Assembly: GCA_002150815.3 (NCBI GenBank)
Contig: NDFF03000016.1
Coordinates: 62,001 to 126,000 of the forward strand
Length of the DNA stretch: 64,000 nt
Reading direction: 5' to 3'
Origin: Grammothele lineata
Lineage: Eukaryota; Basidiomycota; Agaricomycetes; Polyporales; Polyporaceae
Shown piece after piece: positions 12,103-23,745 of the stretch. A program made the position numbers and the translations under genes. Position 1 is the stretch's first letter. Each line of letters starts with the position of its first letter. The notes beneath the pieces were generated by a model, which saw nothing but the letters and a program-made list of their open reading frames with translations, did not search any database and was not told the origin of the DNA.

Positions 12103-13202
12103 CTAGTAGCGCCAGCTAGGCATCACCCCTTCGTAGCTTGAGGGATAACAAGACTGGGAAACGGCGGAGGGGTTCCAGTTGACGTTCCGGGGATCATCCA
12201 CGACATAGCCTCCACCAAGAGGATAGCAAGGGGATGACACCGACTGGTGAGCTGAACCGGTGTTAATGGAGGATTGCCAGGATATAGGCGAGGTTCCTTG
12301 AGCGGGATTAAACCCGTTGCTGCCACCGTAGTAGGATGTTTGTTGGAGTCCCGGTTGGACAGGCGGACCCAAAGAATATCCTCCTGGCTGAGTATGTCCA
12401 CCATAGCTAGACCCAGACTGGGAAGAATACGAGGTGTATCCGGATGAAGACGACTGAAGAGAGGCAGCAGAGTGAGTCCTGTAGCCTGTGATTGGCGCCA
12501 CAGGTTGATTGGAAGAAGACGTCGAACTATAAGACGAGGCAGATCCAGAACGAGTCGAGGGTCCGTGGACGTCGCCAATGCCAGGATAGGGGGATGATGC
12601 CGTATGACTAGACGCTAGATCTTCTGCCGAAGGACCTCGGCGACGATGTGAAGAACCTGTAACAGAGTACGGAGCGGAGCGAAAGCGGGCGCTCGAGCGG
12701 CTTGCCAGTGAAGAGCTGTCCCTTGAGGAGTCGATTTGGCCAACTTCGAGGCGCTTTGTGTTCACGGGAGGTATGCTGAAAGGGCCGGACGCGTTTAAGC
12801 GAAGCCTGTGGTCCTTCTCACTATGTTCACGGCGAGTGGTAATAGGAGCAGAGACACAGGGTGTCACGGGGGCCGTGGGTAGAGATTTGTAGAATGTGAA
12901 GCCATGATCATTAACCGGTGGCAACGATGAGTGCTCCTGATGTACAGGGACGCCGGGATGGGAGCTGAAGGTACCATGAGAAGAAGAATCTTGAGGTTGG
13001 CGTCGAGAATCCAGTCGACCGAAGGGGCGGTTTCCCCAGTTTGTGATCTAGAGTCGCTGTCAGTACCATCACAGGGGATATAGCGTGAATATACAGCACT
13101 CACCAGGCTCGAGTTCTCCCTTTGTATTGCTTGCATAGAAGTCGGAAGTCGTTTACCTGCGTCAGGCTTATTATCCTTGCGAGGACGTTTGAAAAGTCCC
13201 AT
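12103..13202 (-). CDS. Unknown Ser/Tyr/Gly-rich protein
   Basis: Two exons, 13202-13104 and 13047-12103, are joined by a 56-base intron with a GTGAGT donor, giving 347 residues. The N-terminus is short and basic (GLFKRPRKDNK). The rest is low complexity: Ser-rich in the middle, then Tyr/Gly/Ser/Pro-rich toward the C-terminus with SSYSSTSSS and SSGYTSYSSQSGSSYGG type runs. No enzyme motif, signal peptide or membrane segment is visible. Such composition is common in disordered regulatory or condensate-forming proteins, but nothing here defines a function. A TATA box about 100 bases upstream of the ATG supports the start. Confidence 0.65.
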
Positions 13203-13299
13203 TATGTTGGGGAAGTTTGAAGGTAGGGATGGTGAAGGTGTAATGAAAGGCCGGGTGGAAAAGAGGCGGGTACGACCCTAATGTTGCATGTTCCGCTGG

Positions 13300-13307
13300 T
13301 TTTTATA
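13300..13307 (-). promoter_or_regulatory. TATA box of the Ser-rich protein gene
   Basis: Read on the minus strand this is TATAAAAA, 98 bases before the ATG at 13202. Confidence 0.5.
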
Positions 13308-14778
13308 CATCCCAAGAACATGAATGCCATCCGATCCTTCAACGCGAGCTCATCGACCTCTTGACCCAATCAGGACGCCTTTTCGCTCTAGCGTACTTGA
13401 CTGCACACGAGTGTGTGTGCTTGGTGCCGACGGAGTTGGGTATGACGTTGGATCATGGCCGAGCTCCGGGGCGGAAGAGGAGAAAAGCAGTGATCAAGCA
13501 CCAAAACGCCGGTAGAAGTTTTGTTCTAGTAGAAAACGCGCCGGTTGTATCGGTCGACTAAAGAGGTAATGGCCCGCCTTATGCCGACGCCGACTCAACG
13601 CGTCATGCTAGTCAGACGTACGGCGCGCACCGAGTAGCCATTGTGGAGGTCCTAGGCCGCCGACTGCAAGCGGAGGCAACATCGCCTCGATATGTAGAAG
13701 GAATGGAGGTAGGACTCGTTTGTCTCGGGCGGAAGGCTTGAACATCCACTCTGAGGAATCTGCTGCGCCGCGAGCACTCTAAATCGGTAAACGCATCGCG
13801 CTGCAATCCGGGCATATCTACGTACCATTGAAAACCTTCGGATGACTGGGCAGTCGTGTGCACAGCAATATTCACGCAGGTCGCGCGGAGTCCCTCCATG
13901 CGGCTTGCGTCATGATTGCCTATTTACCTTCAAAGCGAAGAGCTCGCGGGATTTGGAAGCCCTGACTTTCATACTGACGAGTGCATGAACCCGCACGCTC
14001 AGCTGGCTCTTCTGCCAATGTGCCGATGGTGCATCATGACGGACTTATGAAGTAGCGTAAGATTCACAGCGAAGTAGTAGCGCTGAGATAGGCCGTCGAC
14101 TTCGTAGGGCAAGATGAACAAGTCACTCGAATACTCGGGGAGGGCTGAATGATGGTTCGGAACAAAGCAAGCCAGCGTTGTTCACAGCCTCCCGACGGAT
14201 GCCTATTTGGGCAGCGCGCCCGCTGGCCACAGTATTTTTGCAAGCGCTCACGATGCTCACGTTCTCTGACGCTTGCGGCTACCATCTAACTCGAACCCAT
14301 TATGTAATTTCACGAAAGCCTCTCGAGAAAACCCGTGGCACGCTCACGCTTGACTAGCATAAGAGAGGCGTATGCCGGACCCCGTCTAGTGTTGTCAGCG
14401 AGTAGCCATTCACACACTACCAACGGCCGCCTTAGAACGCAATGTCCTGATGAAGTTACGCTTGTAGACTTATGCAGCCATTTCCTGCAAGTATGCGTAC
14501 GCCTCTACTATCTACCTACATTCCGTCATTTAGCACGTCTCATGACTACAGCCCATTCAATGGCGGCCCGCTCGGACTCGTGCACGACGTACATGGCACG
14601 GGAGTTACTATCGTTCCACGACTCGTGACTTCTTCAATGTAGTTATACGAGAAAGCACCCGAGTTGGAACCTACCTAACTGCGACGAGATGACGTGAGGA
14701 GAAGCTCTTGAACATGTCTTTATCTACCCCAAACGCGTCTTCCTTGACCTTGTCATCATCGCGCTACGATCGCACAAG
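13308..14778. other. Spacer without a convincing gene
   Basis: Open frames here (13324-13515 plus, 13612-13899 minus, 14335-14628 plus) are short, show no domain and have no splice partners I could join. It should hold the promoter of the transporter gene at 14779. No tRNA or repeat was noticed. Confidence 0.45.
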
Positions 14779-16535
14779 ATGTCCGAGTCGAAGGACAGCA
14801 TCTCTCGCGTTGACGATATCCCATACGCCTCGTCGACTCCTGTAGGCACAACACCAAAGCCACGTCTTACAGAGGTATTAGCTCAAGAGGATATCAACCC
14901 CCTGCGAAGAAGCCTACTCAAATTGTATGGTTGCCTGTTCGTTGCCTATCTCTGCTCCGCGACCAATGGGTTCGACGCCAATACGTTCGGTCTGTTCCAA
15001 CCATCCTCTAGATCTCTTCTTAGCCCAAAGCATCTCTAACGCCTCTCAACTCTGACAGGCGGCCTCTCCGCCATCGATACCTTCGTCTCCTACTTCGGCA
15101 TCACACCCGACAACCAAGGGCTCGTCGCGGCGCTCTACGTCGTCGGCAACGTCGTCGGCTGCCTCGTCGCCGCACCCGCAGCAGACCGCTACGGCCGACG
15201 CTTCGGCATGGCCCTCGGGTCCCTCATCTGCGTCGTCGGGGCGGCACTGCAAGCCGCCGCACGCACCCTGCCCGCGCTCATGGGTGGGCGGTTCGTGCTC
15301 GGGCTCGGGGCGGTGCTCGTGCAGACCGCGGGGCCGGCGTACGTCGCGGAGCTCGCGCACCCGCGCTTCCGGGGCGTCCTCACGGGCGCGTACCAGACGT
15401 GCTTCTTTCTGGGCACGATCGTATCGACGTGGCTCGAGTACGGGCTGAACTTTGTCGAGGGCACGCCGCAGTGGACGTGGAGGCTGCCGCTGGCGGTGCA
15501 GGCGCTACCGTCGGTGTTGGTCCTGGCGTTCGTGTGGTTTATCCCGGAGACACCACGGTGGTGAGTGGATATATTTACGCGCTAGTAGCCGTATCCGGAT
15601 ATCCTGACATACCATGGGGATCTGTAGGTACGTTGGACACGGCCAGGTTAAAAAGGCGAGGGACGTCTTGATCAAGTACCACGGCGATGGGAACCCAGAC
15701 TCCCCTATCGTCGCGCTTGAGATGGAAGAGATGCTCGCAGTCATCTCTGCGGAAGGGTCCGACAGGCGATGGTGGGACCTTCGGGGTCTCTTCAACTCGC
15801 GCTCCGCGCGGTACCGCACCTTCCTCATCGCCTGCATGGCCTTCTTCGGACAATGGGATCTCCCTCCAACCAGCTACTATTTCCCCCTCATGGGTAAGTC
15901 GGCTACATTCCGCGCTTCATTTGTGTTGTGCTAAGAATGCGGTTTTTGCAGCGAAGACAGCAGGGATCACTAGCGAACGCACCCAACTCCTACTCAACGC
16001 CCTCCAGACGCCAATTATGATGGCCGCCGCGCTCTCCGGTCTGCGCTTCATGGACCGGCTCGGACGGCGCAAGTTGCTCATCGCGTCGAGCACGGGCATG
16101 GCGGTTTCCGTGGCGCTCATCACCGCATGCACCGCACAGCAAGCGGGGCGGCCCGCAGTCGGGGGCGCAGGGATCGCGTTCGTGTACGTCTTCCTCGTCG
16201 TATTCGCGTTCGCGTGGACCCCCGCGCAGTCGCTGTACCCGACCGAGGTGCTCGCATTCGCGACCCGCGCGAAGGGCCTTGCGTTCATGAACCTGCTGGT
16301 CAATGTTGCGAACGTGTTCAACACGTACGTGCCCCCGGTGGCGATTGCGCGGGCGAGCTGGAGATTTTACATCTTTTATGCGCTGTGGGACGCCCTGGGT
16401 GCGGTGGTGATCTGGGCGACGTTCGTGGAGACCAAGGGGAGGAATCTGGAGGAGATCGATTGGATCTTCGAGGCGGAGAATCCGAAGAAGGCAAGCCTGC
16501 AAACCATCCGAGTGAGCGGAGGACAGAGCGCATGA
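14779..16535 (+). CDS. MFS sugar transporter (lactose-permease/hexose type)
   Basis: A plasma-membrane transporter of the sugar porter family, moving a sugar with protons. Four exons, 14779-14989, 15059-15560, 15628-15893 and 15952-16535, give 520 residues, the normal family length with 12 membrane segments. The family signatures are in order: DRYGRR between segments 2 and 3, the arginine-containing GRFVLGLG, PETPRW after segment 6, DRLGRRKLL in the second half, and ETKGRNLEEID at the end. The polar N-terminus of about 50 residues is cytosolic. The substrate cannot be told from sequence; the closest types I know are fungal lactose, hexose or plant-sugar permeases of wood-decay fungi. It converges on MMS2, 200 bases away. 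Confidence 0.9.
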
Positions 16536-16734
16536 TGGGAAGTATCGGGATGAAACGTCGAGTAATAAGTTACGAATCACTGGAGTATCCGACGAATAAT
16601 CAGTCTCAAAGCAGCACACGAGTTGTATATGCGAGTATTTATGACACAGAGGAGATGATTGATTGATACTAAAAACACAGTACTCATCGCAGCAGGTTGT
16701 ATACAGCAGGATTGTGTTCATGCCACCCAAACGT

Positions 16735-17337
16735 TCATGCAAAAGTGCTCCCCTCTGGAGGCTGCGGGAGCTTGCGGTTATTGAAGGAAGCCATTTCCCT
16801 GCAACGATCATCATTGAGGGTATGCTAGGAACTGAGCATATGAGGCGTACCTTCGAATCTCCACCAGGACGGTCTCTATGCTGTAGTTTCTGCTCCAATG
16901 AGCCAATACCGGAAGTTTCGAGGGATCAACCTTCCCGTCTGTCTGGCTAACAAATGGAAGGTTGACTCTGGAAATGAACTGAACGGTGGGGGGCTGGTCG
17001 GGGTAGTGTTCACCGCAGGTGATCTTGAGACTGTAGATGCGGTTCTCGTGGACCGTCTGGAGGCACGACAGAAACCGTGAGAAGTCAGACTCGATAGCAC
17101 CGATCGCCGACACAGGGGCCCATGAGAGAACGTACGTGTCCTGGGCCGATAATTGTGCCGTTCCAGTGGCTCATCATGATATCGTCTCCATCCTCGAGAC
17201 CATAGGAGCACGAGCCGTCGCCGATGCCCTTCTCGCCCTTCTCGAGCTCCTCGAGGAGACGGAAATTCCGGGGGACTAGATACGCATCATGAGTGTAGAC
17301 TAGGACAGGGATTAGAGATTCGCGTACTCTTGGCCAT
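16735..17337 (-). CDS. MMS2: Ubiquitin-conjugating enzyme variant Mms2
   Basis: Mms2 pairs with Ubc13 to build Lys63-linked ubiquitin chains used in error-free DNA damage tolerance and in membrane traffic. Four exons, 17337-17328 (only 10 bases), 17275-17136, 17056-16851 and 16798-16735, give 139 residues, the usual size. The fold has the E2 landmarks WNGTIIGPG and [11 protein letters not shown], but the position of the catalytic Cys is empty, as in all UEVs, with [14 protein letters not shown] instead. The C-terminus [10 protein letters not shown] is nearly invariant in fungal Mms2. The start codon is divergent from that of HSE1, 275 bases away. Confidence 0.94.
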
Positions 17338-17612
17338 GGTGGTGTGCGCTGAAGGAGGCGGGTGGCTGGTGGGTGGCTGGTGAGGCGAGGACGCAGCGAG
17401 TACAGCGGCCGGTGTGGCGTCTGGCCGTGCCAAATCGAGCGGACATCCGGCAACGCCCGGGCCGTCATCGCCCTGGCGGACGGGCGCTCTCTGGATCCCG
17501 GACTCCTTCAGTGCAAGCCCGCAGCCGCGGTCGCAGCTCTCTCCCGCTCTCCTTTCTTCTCCTCCCCCGTATCCCCACCGCACGCCCTCTCGCACACCCA
17601 CACGCCGTCACC
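17338..17612. promoter_or_regulatory. Shared divergent promoter of MMS2 and HSE1
   Basis: The two start codons are separated by 275 bases, so both promoters must lie here or overlap. The half nearest HSE1 is pyrimidine-rich, typical of fungal leaders. No TATA box is obvious. Confidence 0.5.
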
Positions 17613-20600
17613 ATGTTCAGAGCCGGACAGGCCAACCCTTACGACGAGATAGTCGGTGAGTGCACCGTCTCCGACGCCCGGCACTGGACCATTCTCTAAT
17701 ATCTCCTCAGCCAAGACCACCGACGAGAACCTCACCAGCGAGAACTGGGAACTCATTCTCAATCTGTGCGACAAGGTAGAAGAGGAGAAGGAGCAAGGGT
17801 ACGTGTTCACTCCCTTCCTTCTAGCATCTCCATTCGCATTCTGCAGCGCGTCGTAATCACCTCGCCAATTCCAGTGCTCGCAATGTGATCGCAGCCGTGG
17901 TCAAGCGGTTAACGCATCGGAACCCCAACGTACAACTCTACACCCTTACCCTCGCCGAGTCCTTGTCCAAGAACTGTGGGATTGATGTCCACAGGGAGCT
18001 TTCTTCGCGCGCATTCACGCAGGCTTTGGAGAAGCTCGTCACCGACCGGGTATGCGGTTTCCATCCACAGTAGCTAACTGATGCTGATGTGTCTCCGTCA
18101 TAGACAACACATGACAAGGTCCGCAAACGCACGCTCAGCTTAGTGGCCATATGGACATCGGAGTTCGAGAAGGATCCTACGCTTGGGCTGATGGAGGAAT
18201 GCTACGAGAGCCTAAAGTCAAAGGGTACGCATATCTCTCTTGATTCCGCCACTTGAAGCAAGTTTGACTCTTCGCCCAGGTTACAAGTTCGACACACCGA
18301 ATGAGCCTCCGCCCCCTGATGTAGACGATGAAGTCCGTCGCCGTGAAGAGGAAGAGCTCCAACGCGTCCTCGAGCTTTCTATGCACGACAAGGGTGGTCG
18401 CTCACAGTGGGATTCCTATTCGCTGGCCTCGTCCAGTGGTGCTGGAGGTTCTGGAGCTGGGAGTTCTAGCCAAGCGCCTCCCTCTACCACTCCCGGGTCC
18501 TCCAGCTCCGCTGCTCGCCCCGGGCCAAGTCCTTCCCAGCAACCCACTTATGGCGGGTACGTACCCTCTTCTGCCACCCCCGCTGTCTCAGGCGTCGCCC
18601 CGGCTATCGACACAATGCCGTCGCCGTCTACAATCTCGAGCGCCACAGCAACTAGCCCGTCGCCGGTTTCTGCCCACTCCATTCATTCGCAAGATAGCAG
18701 CACGGCGATTGTCACTCGTGTCCGTGCCCTCCATACGTTCGAGCCCACGGAACCCGGCGAGCTGGCGTTCGAGAAGGGGGATATCATCAAAGTTGTGGAT
18801 CGGAACTACAAGGACTGGTGGAGGGGCCAGATAAAGGGTCGTACCGGTATCTTCCCGGTCAACTACGTGGTACGTTTGTTCTCTCATGTATGTGAATGCG
18901 CCCTCAAGTTGTCCCGATTAAGGAACCGCTGCCGGAGCCGACCGCCGCTGAGATCGCTCGTGAGGCAGAGCAGGAGGCCGCCGTGTTCTCCCAGGCAGCG
19001 AATGTTGACAAGTTGCTGATGATGCTGCGCACCATGGACCCGGCGAAGGATAATTTAGCAGACAACGAGGAGATCCAGGTATGCATACGTCATAAGTGGT
19101 CATCGGGGAGGCCGCTTACGGTTTGCAAATAGGAACTGTACAGGTCCTGTATGACGTTGCGCCCGAAGATTGTGAAGTTGATCGACAAGTACAGTCAGAA
19201 GCGGGGTGTGTTCCATTACTTCACGACTAGTATCTTTCTCTGACATTTTCGTTCAATAGCCGATCTTGTCTCTATGAACGAGAGTTTCGTGAAGGCGCGG
19301 TCTATCTTTGATAGAATGATGGAGGAGAGCTTGGCTCGTCATACTGGTAGTACGTCCTTCAGCTTTTCTTGTATGTTCGGAAATCTGACGTTCTATAAGT
19401 CTACGACGGACGTCCTCCTTACGGACAGAACCCAAGTCAATCTTACATTGCCCGTCCCGACTCCCGTGCGCGCCAAGAGTACTTGCCTCCCGGTGGTCCC
19501 CAAGGTGCTCCTGGTGGCCCCCAGGCATACGGGTGGAATCCTTCGGTGTACGAACAGCCCGGATACAACGCATATCCAGCCGCGCCCGCAGCGTACCCGC
19601 CCCAAACAGAGCCACCGTACCCCCCACAACCATATGGTGCCGACCCTCACGCGTATGGGGGTCGTCCGCAGACAATTTACGGTGCGCCTCCTTCGCAGGG
19701 ATACCCTGGCCCCGCTCCCTATGGCGCGCCTTTGGAGCCGCAAGGCTACCCTGGCTCTCCCGTCCAACACCAGCCTCCCCATCCCATCCCCCAACTTGGC
19801 CCACAGCCTGGCGTGGGTCCACCAGCCGCTCAGGTCGGACCTGGTCCTCACGGGGCTCCCGAGCCGGTTGCGCAGGCTCCGATTTACCCGCACGCTGGTT
19901 CTGGGCCCCAAGCGGAGCAGCACCCTCAGCCCCAGCTTCAGCCTCAGGCGTATCCGCAGCCTGGCATTCAACCTCAGCCAGAGGCGCAGCCACAAGTCCA
20001 GGCGCAGCCTCAAATGCAGCCTCAGAGTCAACCCCAGGTCCTACCACAGGCACAAGCGCAAGCGCAGATTCAGCCCCAGCCTCAACAACAGCCTCAAGCC
20101 CAATTCCAGCCTCAGTCTCAGCATCAACCCGAGCCCCAGCAGCAGCCTCAGCCTCAGCCTCAGCCTCAGCCACAACCACAACCCGCGGCGCAACAACTCA
20201 CGTCTGAGCCCGCGCAGCAGCAAATGACCGGCCCGCCGTATGTCTTCGACCCGAACGCGACCTACCCGGACCCGAATGTGCAGGCCTGGGCACAATACTA
20301 CGCGCACGGCGGCACAGACCCCACCGGTGCCGTCTACTTCTTCTCCGTACCCGGTGTCAAGGACGGTCCCGCAGGGCCAACCGCCGCGGCGCCCGCCTCT
20401 GCCGCAAGCTCGCGCGCGCAGTCCATTGACTCAATCGGTACCCTGCCCGACCCTGCGGACGCCGTCGGGCAGACCGCCCCGCTCAACTTCAGTAAGCAGC
20501 ACACGGCCGCGGAGCCCGCGCAGCAGCAGCAGATGCAGCCGACCGCGTACGGCGCGTCGCCATATGCACCCGCCACCGCTGCGACAGGACCGGCGTCGCC

Positions 20601-20745
20601 CGTGATGGGCGAGGGCCCGCCCGTTGCGGGCCAGGCGTACTATGGGCTGGAGGGTCAGTTCAGTACTATGGCCATCTCTGGAGGTCCGGAGGGGCAGAAC
20701 CCGCAGGCGCAGCCCGCACCGCAGGGTGTGGGCGCCCCGGCGTGA
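17613..20745 (+). CDS. HSE1: ESCRT-0 subunit Hse1 (STAM homologue)
   Basis: Hse1 works with Vps27 on endosomes, binding ubiquitinated cargo and starting its sorting into multivesicular bodies. Nine exons (17613-17655, 17711-17798, 17875-18049, 18104-18224, 18280-18869, 18923-19078, 19133-19205, 19260-19346, 19400-20745) give 892 residues. Domains in order: VHS (about 15-142), a ubiquitin-interacting motif around 161-180 (EEEELQRVLELSM), an SH3 domain ending near residue 339 (ALHTFEP, KDWWRG, GIFPVNYV), and the helical ESCRT-0 core after it (about 340-445). The last 440 residues are Pro/Gln-rich with GAPGGPQ and QPQP-type repeats, much longer than in yeast Hse1 (452 residues in all). Yeast Hse1 also carries a Gln-rich tail, so the extension is an exaggeration of a family trait. 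Confidence 0.94.
20143..20172 (+). repeat. CAGCCT hexanucleotide tract in HSE1
   Basis: Four exact copies of CAGCCT plus one CAGCCA, coding Gln-Pro pairs in the HSE1 tail. The surrounding 250 bases are a looser version of the same repeat. Confidence 0.8.
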
Positions 20746-21097
20746 GGTATGGCGAGACGAGGACAAGTGGACGGGGAAGAGGAGGGACTCTGATACTACT
20801 GAACGGACGACCGATAATGCCAAATGTACACGATCAGCTATGCGTATGTATGTTGCGTTCTTTCCGTTTTGTTTACGATGAGGGTTCACTCTCGGAGGAC
20901 GGCTCATATCGATAAAGGTGCGTATGATATTCGTTTCGCCATCCTCCAGGTTAGACTCTCGGTATGGATTTCCCACTCCCTGAGCAGATATTATACATGT
21001 ATAATCTGTGGATCAAACATGAGGTATTTTGCAATCGCCTTCGCTCTATGTCTACTACCGATTCTGGCTTTTTCTACAGCTCCAAGCCTGGTTCTTC

Positions 21098-22302
21098 TCA
21101 AAGCCATCCTTTCGCCTTGAAGTCATCGATCATGAAGGCCGTAGTGTCCTCCATGCTACGATACACCATGCCCAGCACTTCACGAGACTTCCGCGCGTCG
21201 AATGCACGTTCGTGAATGATGGCTTGAGCTGGCTCCAGATCCTCTTTTCCCAACAGACGCTGTCCATGGAAAACTGAACAAAACCAGTTCTAACAGCAAG
21301 AACGATGAGAACACGTCAAAGGAGGACTCACTCCACTGCCCCCAGGCGAACTGCCCAGCAGATACAATGAACCTCTCCCCGCCGGCTTGTGGTTGCGTCA
21401 AGGACCGGCGCGTAGCCTCTGCGAAGTCACGCACATCTATCCAATCCCTGTGTACCGCCCTTGATAAGTACTTCCAGAAGTAACTCCATAGTCTCATCAA
21501 AGCGCTCACACTGTGCTCCACGTCGGGATCTTGCTAGTGTCTTCTTTTACGACGAGATCGAACCACAACTTCACCGAGACGTTCAGGTCATTGGCAGACT
21601 GGACGCCTAGATGCGGCCCGAATACCCACGGAGGACACAGGGTGACGAGATCCCATCCGATCGTGCCCTTCTCCTTCCCCTCTCTATACAGATCCCAAGC
21701 CGCCCGCTCCGCAAACACTTTGCTCGTCCGGTACTTGGATTGTTGCGGCGCAGCAGATCCTTTAGTCTCTACTTCCGCGGGGTCCGTTAGGTTCCAGTCT
21801 TCCTCATTGAACGTTACTGGACTGGGCCTAAGCGTATGGAGGACGGCGGCCAGGGAGGAGACGAAGATAATGCGTTTCACAGTTGATCCTGGAGCGCTGG
21901 CGCTCCGTATGATACTAGTCGTTCCGTGTAAGGCGGGACGAATGAGGTCCTGTGGATCTTCGGCGGAAAATGTAACAGGCGAGGCTACATGCACGATTGC
22001 GTCTATATCCTTCAAGGAATCGTCAAATGCCCCTGGCTGTAGGAGCTCTTAGATACCGATGGGGTAGGGGGGGCTCGAGAACTGATGATGGTGACACGCA
22101 CCACGGTAATGTCCTCTATCACCACGAATTCTAACCTGTCGGTGCCAGTCGCAATTGCGCTACGAATCCCGTCGGCTTTTCCTGCAGAACGAACGGTACC
22201 CCGCACGGAAAAGCCGCTCTCAAGAAGGAGCTTGACGATCCAGCCGGCAATGAAACCATTTGCGCCCGTGACGAGGACCTTTCCAGCAACGACAGCGGGC
22301 AT
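21098..22302 (-). CDS. NAD(P)-dependent reductase, dihydroflavonol-4-reductase-like
   Basis: A member of the extended short-chain dehydrogenase group that includes plant dihydroflavonol reductases and yeast Gre2; in fungi these reduce aldehydes and ketones such as methylglyoxal. Four exons, 22302-22102, 22036-21510, 21447-21332 and 21273-21098, give 339 residues, the usual size. The Rossmann loop [11 protein letters not shown] starts near residue 11, followed by RGTVRS. The catalytic Ser lies in FVSSLAAV and the Tyr/Lys pair in [19 protein letters not shown] and the C-terminal [12 protein letters not shown] are typical of the family. The acceptor of exon 3 was chosen to match the tandem copy. 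The real substrate is unknown. A broken paralogue lies immediately upstream in the same orientation. Confidence 0.85.
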
Positions 22303-22550
22303 GCTGTGAGTTCAAACGAGGGTCGTGTAGCAGCGAAATGCGTGAGCCCACATGGGATCGATGAAGGTCTCATGAGGAAGCTAATGTGATTACATAGACA
22401 AGAGCTTCCCTAACACGCTGAGTCAATGGTTCGACGTACGCAGTGAGAACATCAGGCAATCGGTCTACCACAACGACGTTTGAGCTTCCATACACGGAGT
22501 CCAAAGATGAGTTACCTGCTAACGAACGTGTCTCGAGAGCACTCCTCGCT

Positions 22551-23745
22551 TCAGAACCAAGCTCTCGCTTTGAAGTCGCCGATCATGAAGGCCGCAGTCT
22601 CCTCCATGCTATGGTATTCCATACCCAACTGCTCCCGGGACTTCCGCGCATCGTATATGCGTTTGAATGTGATGTTTTGAGGTTGCTCCTGATCTCCTTT
22701 CTCTAACATACGTCTTCCATGGGTAACTGAACAAGTCTGGAGTGAGTCACCGGCATATTTTGGATAGATCGTTGTAAGACTCACCCCATTGCTTCCAGGT
22801 GTATGGTCCCGCGGCGATGATGATTCGCTCGCCGCCAGCCTGAGGTTGTGTCAACGATCGAAGCGAAGCCTCAGCGAAGTCCCGAACATCCGTCCAGCTC
22901 CCACTGCGTATGACCCTGAGTCAGCGCGCTAGCGACTTGGGAGCCCGTCCCCGGAGACGTACCCATCTGAGGCCCAAGTCGGTAACTTGTCGCTTTCCTC
23001 ACGACATCAAACCACGTCTTCACAGAGAAGCCCAATTCACTGGACGAGCGTAAAGCGCCTAAGGGAGGCACAAGAACCCAAGGAGGGCATAGGGTGACTG
23101 GATCCCATCCGATTGTATTTTCCTCCTTCCCTGCCTTGTAAATATCCCAAGCCCCGCGTTCCGCAAACACCTTGCTCGCCTGGTACTTTGTTAACTGCGA
23201 TGCAGCGGGGCCTTTCGCCTGCACTTCGGCAGGATCGGTTTCGTTCCAATCTTCCTCAGTGAAAATCGCCGGCGTAGGTTGGGTCGGATCCGAAATGGCT
23301 GAGATAGAAGATACGTAAACGATGCGTTCGACAGTCGACCCAGGTATGTTGGCGCTATGGAGAATCCCGTCGTTCCGTGCAAGGCAGGCAGGATGTCCTC
23401 TTGCGGATCGTCGGCAGAAAACGTAACGGGGGAGGCGGTGTGCACAATGGCATCTATGCCTGCTAAGGCTTCGTCGAACGCTCCTGGCTACAAGAAACTG
23501 TCAAAGCGTGATACAGGCCTATGAAGCGGGATAACAGATACGACGGCAACGTCCCCTACTACGACGAACCCCAGTCTGTCTTCGCCAACCGTGATGGCGC
23601 TACGGATGTTGTCCGCTTTCTCTGCAGAACGGACTGTGCCCCGCACAGAAAAGCCATGTTCAAGGAGGTGCTTGACGATCCAACCGGCGATGAAGCCGTT
23701 TGCGCTTGTGACCAGGACCTTCCCCAGTGGAACGACAGCAGGCAT
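22551..23745 (-). pseudogene. Frameshifted tandem copy of the dihydroflavonol-reductase-like gene
   Basis: The same gene plan as its neighbour is readable: the start MPAVV, the Rossmann loop [11 protein letters not shown] (Gly to Ser change), YQASKVFAE for the active site, [10 protein letters not shown] and the C-terminus GDFKARAWF, with introns at the same places. Two lesions break the frame. Near 23370 the intact copy has one more base, so after LHGTTG the frame shifts until ILHSAN resumes. Near 22990, between the WFDVV and PTW stretches, a net loss of seven bases relative to the neighbour shifts it again; the downstream exon is only in phase with the shifted frame. One lesion could be a sequencing error, but two argue for a decaying gene. 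Functional splicing around them is not apparent. Confidence 0.7.

Noticed and set aside
15990..16898. 302-codon minus-strand frame
   Set aside because: Runs antisense through the sugar transporter and into MMS2 noncoding sequence; no recognisable content.
19253..20179. 308-codon minus-strand Ala/Glu-rich frame
   Set aside because: Mirror of the HSE1 repeat region, not an independent gene.
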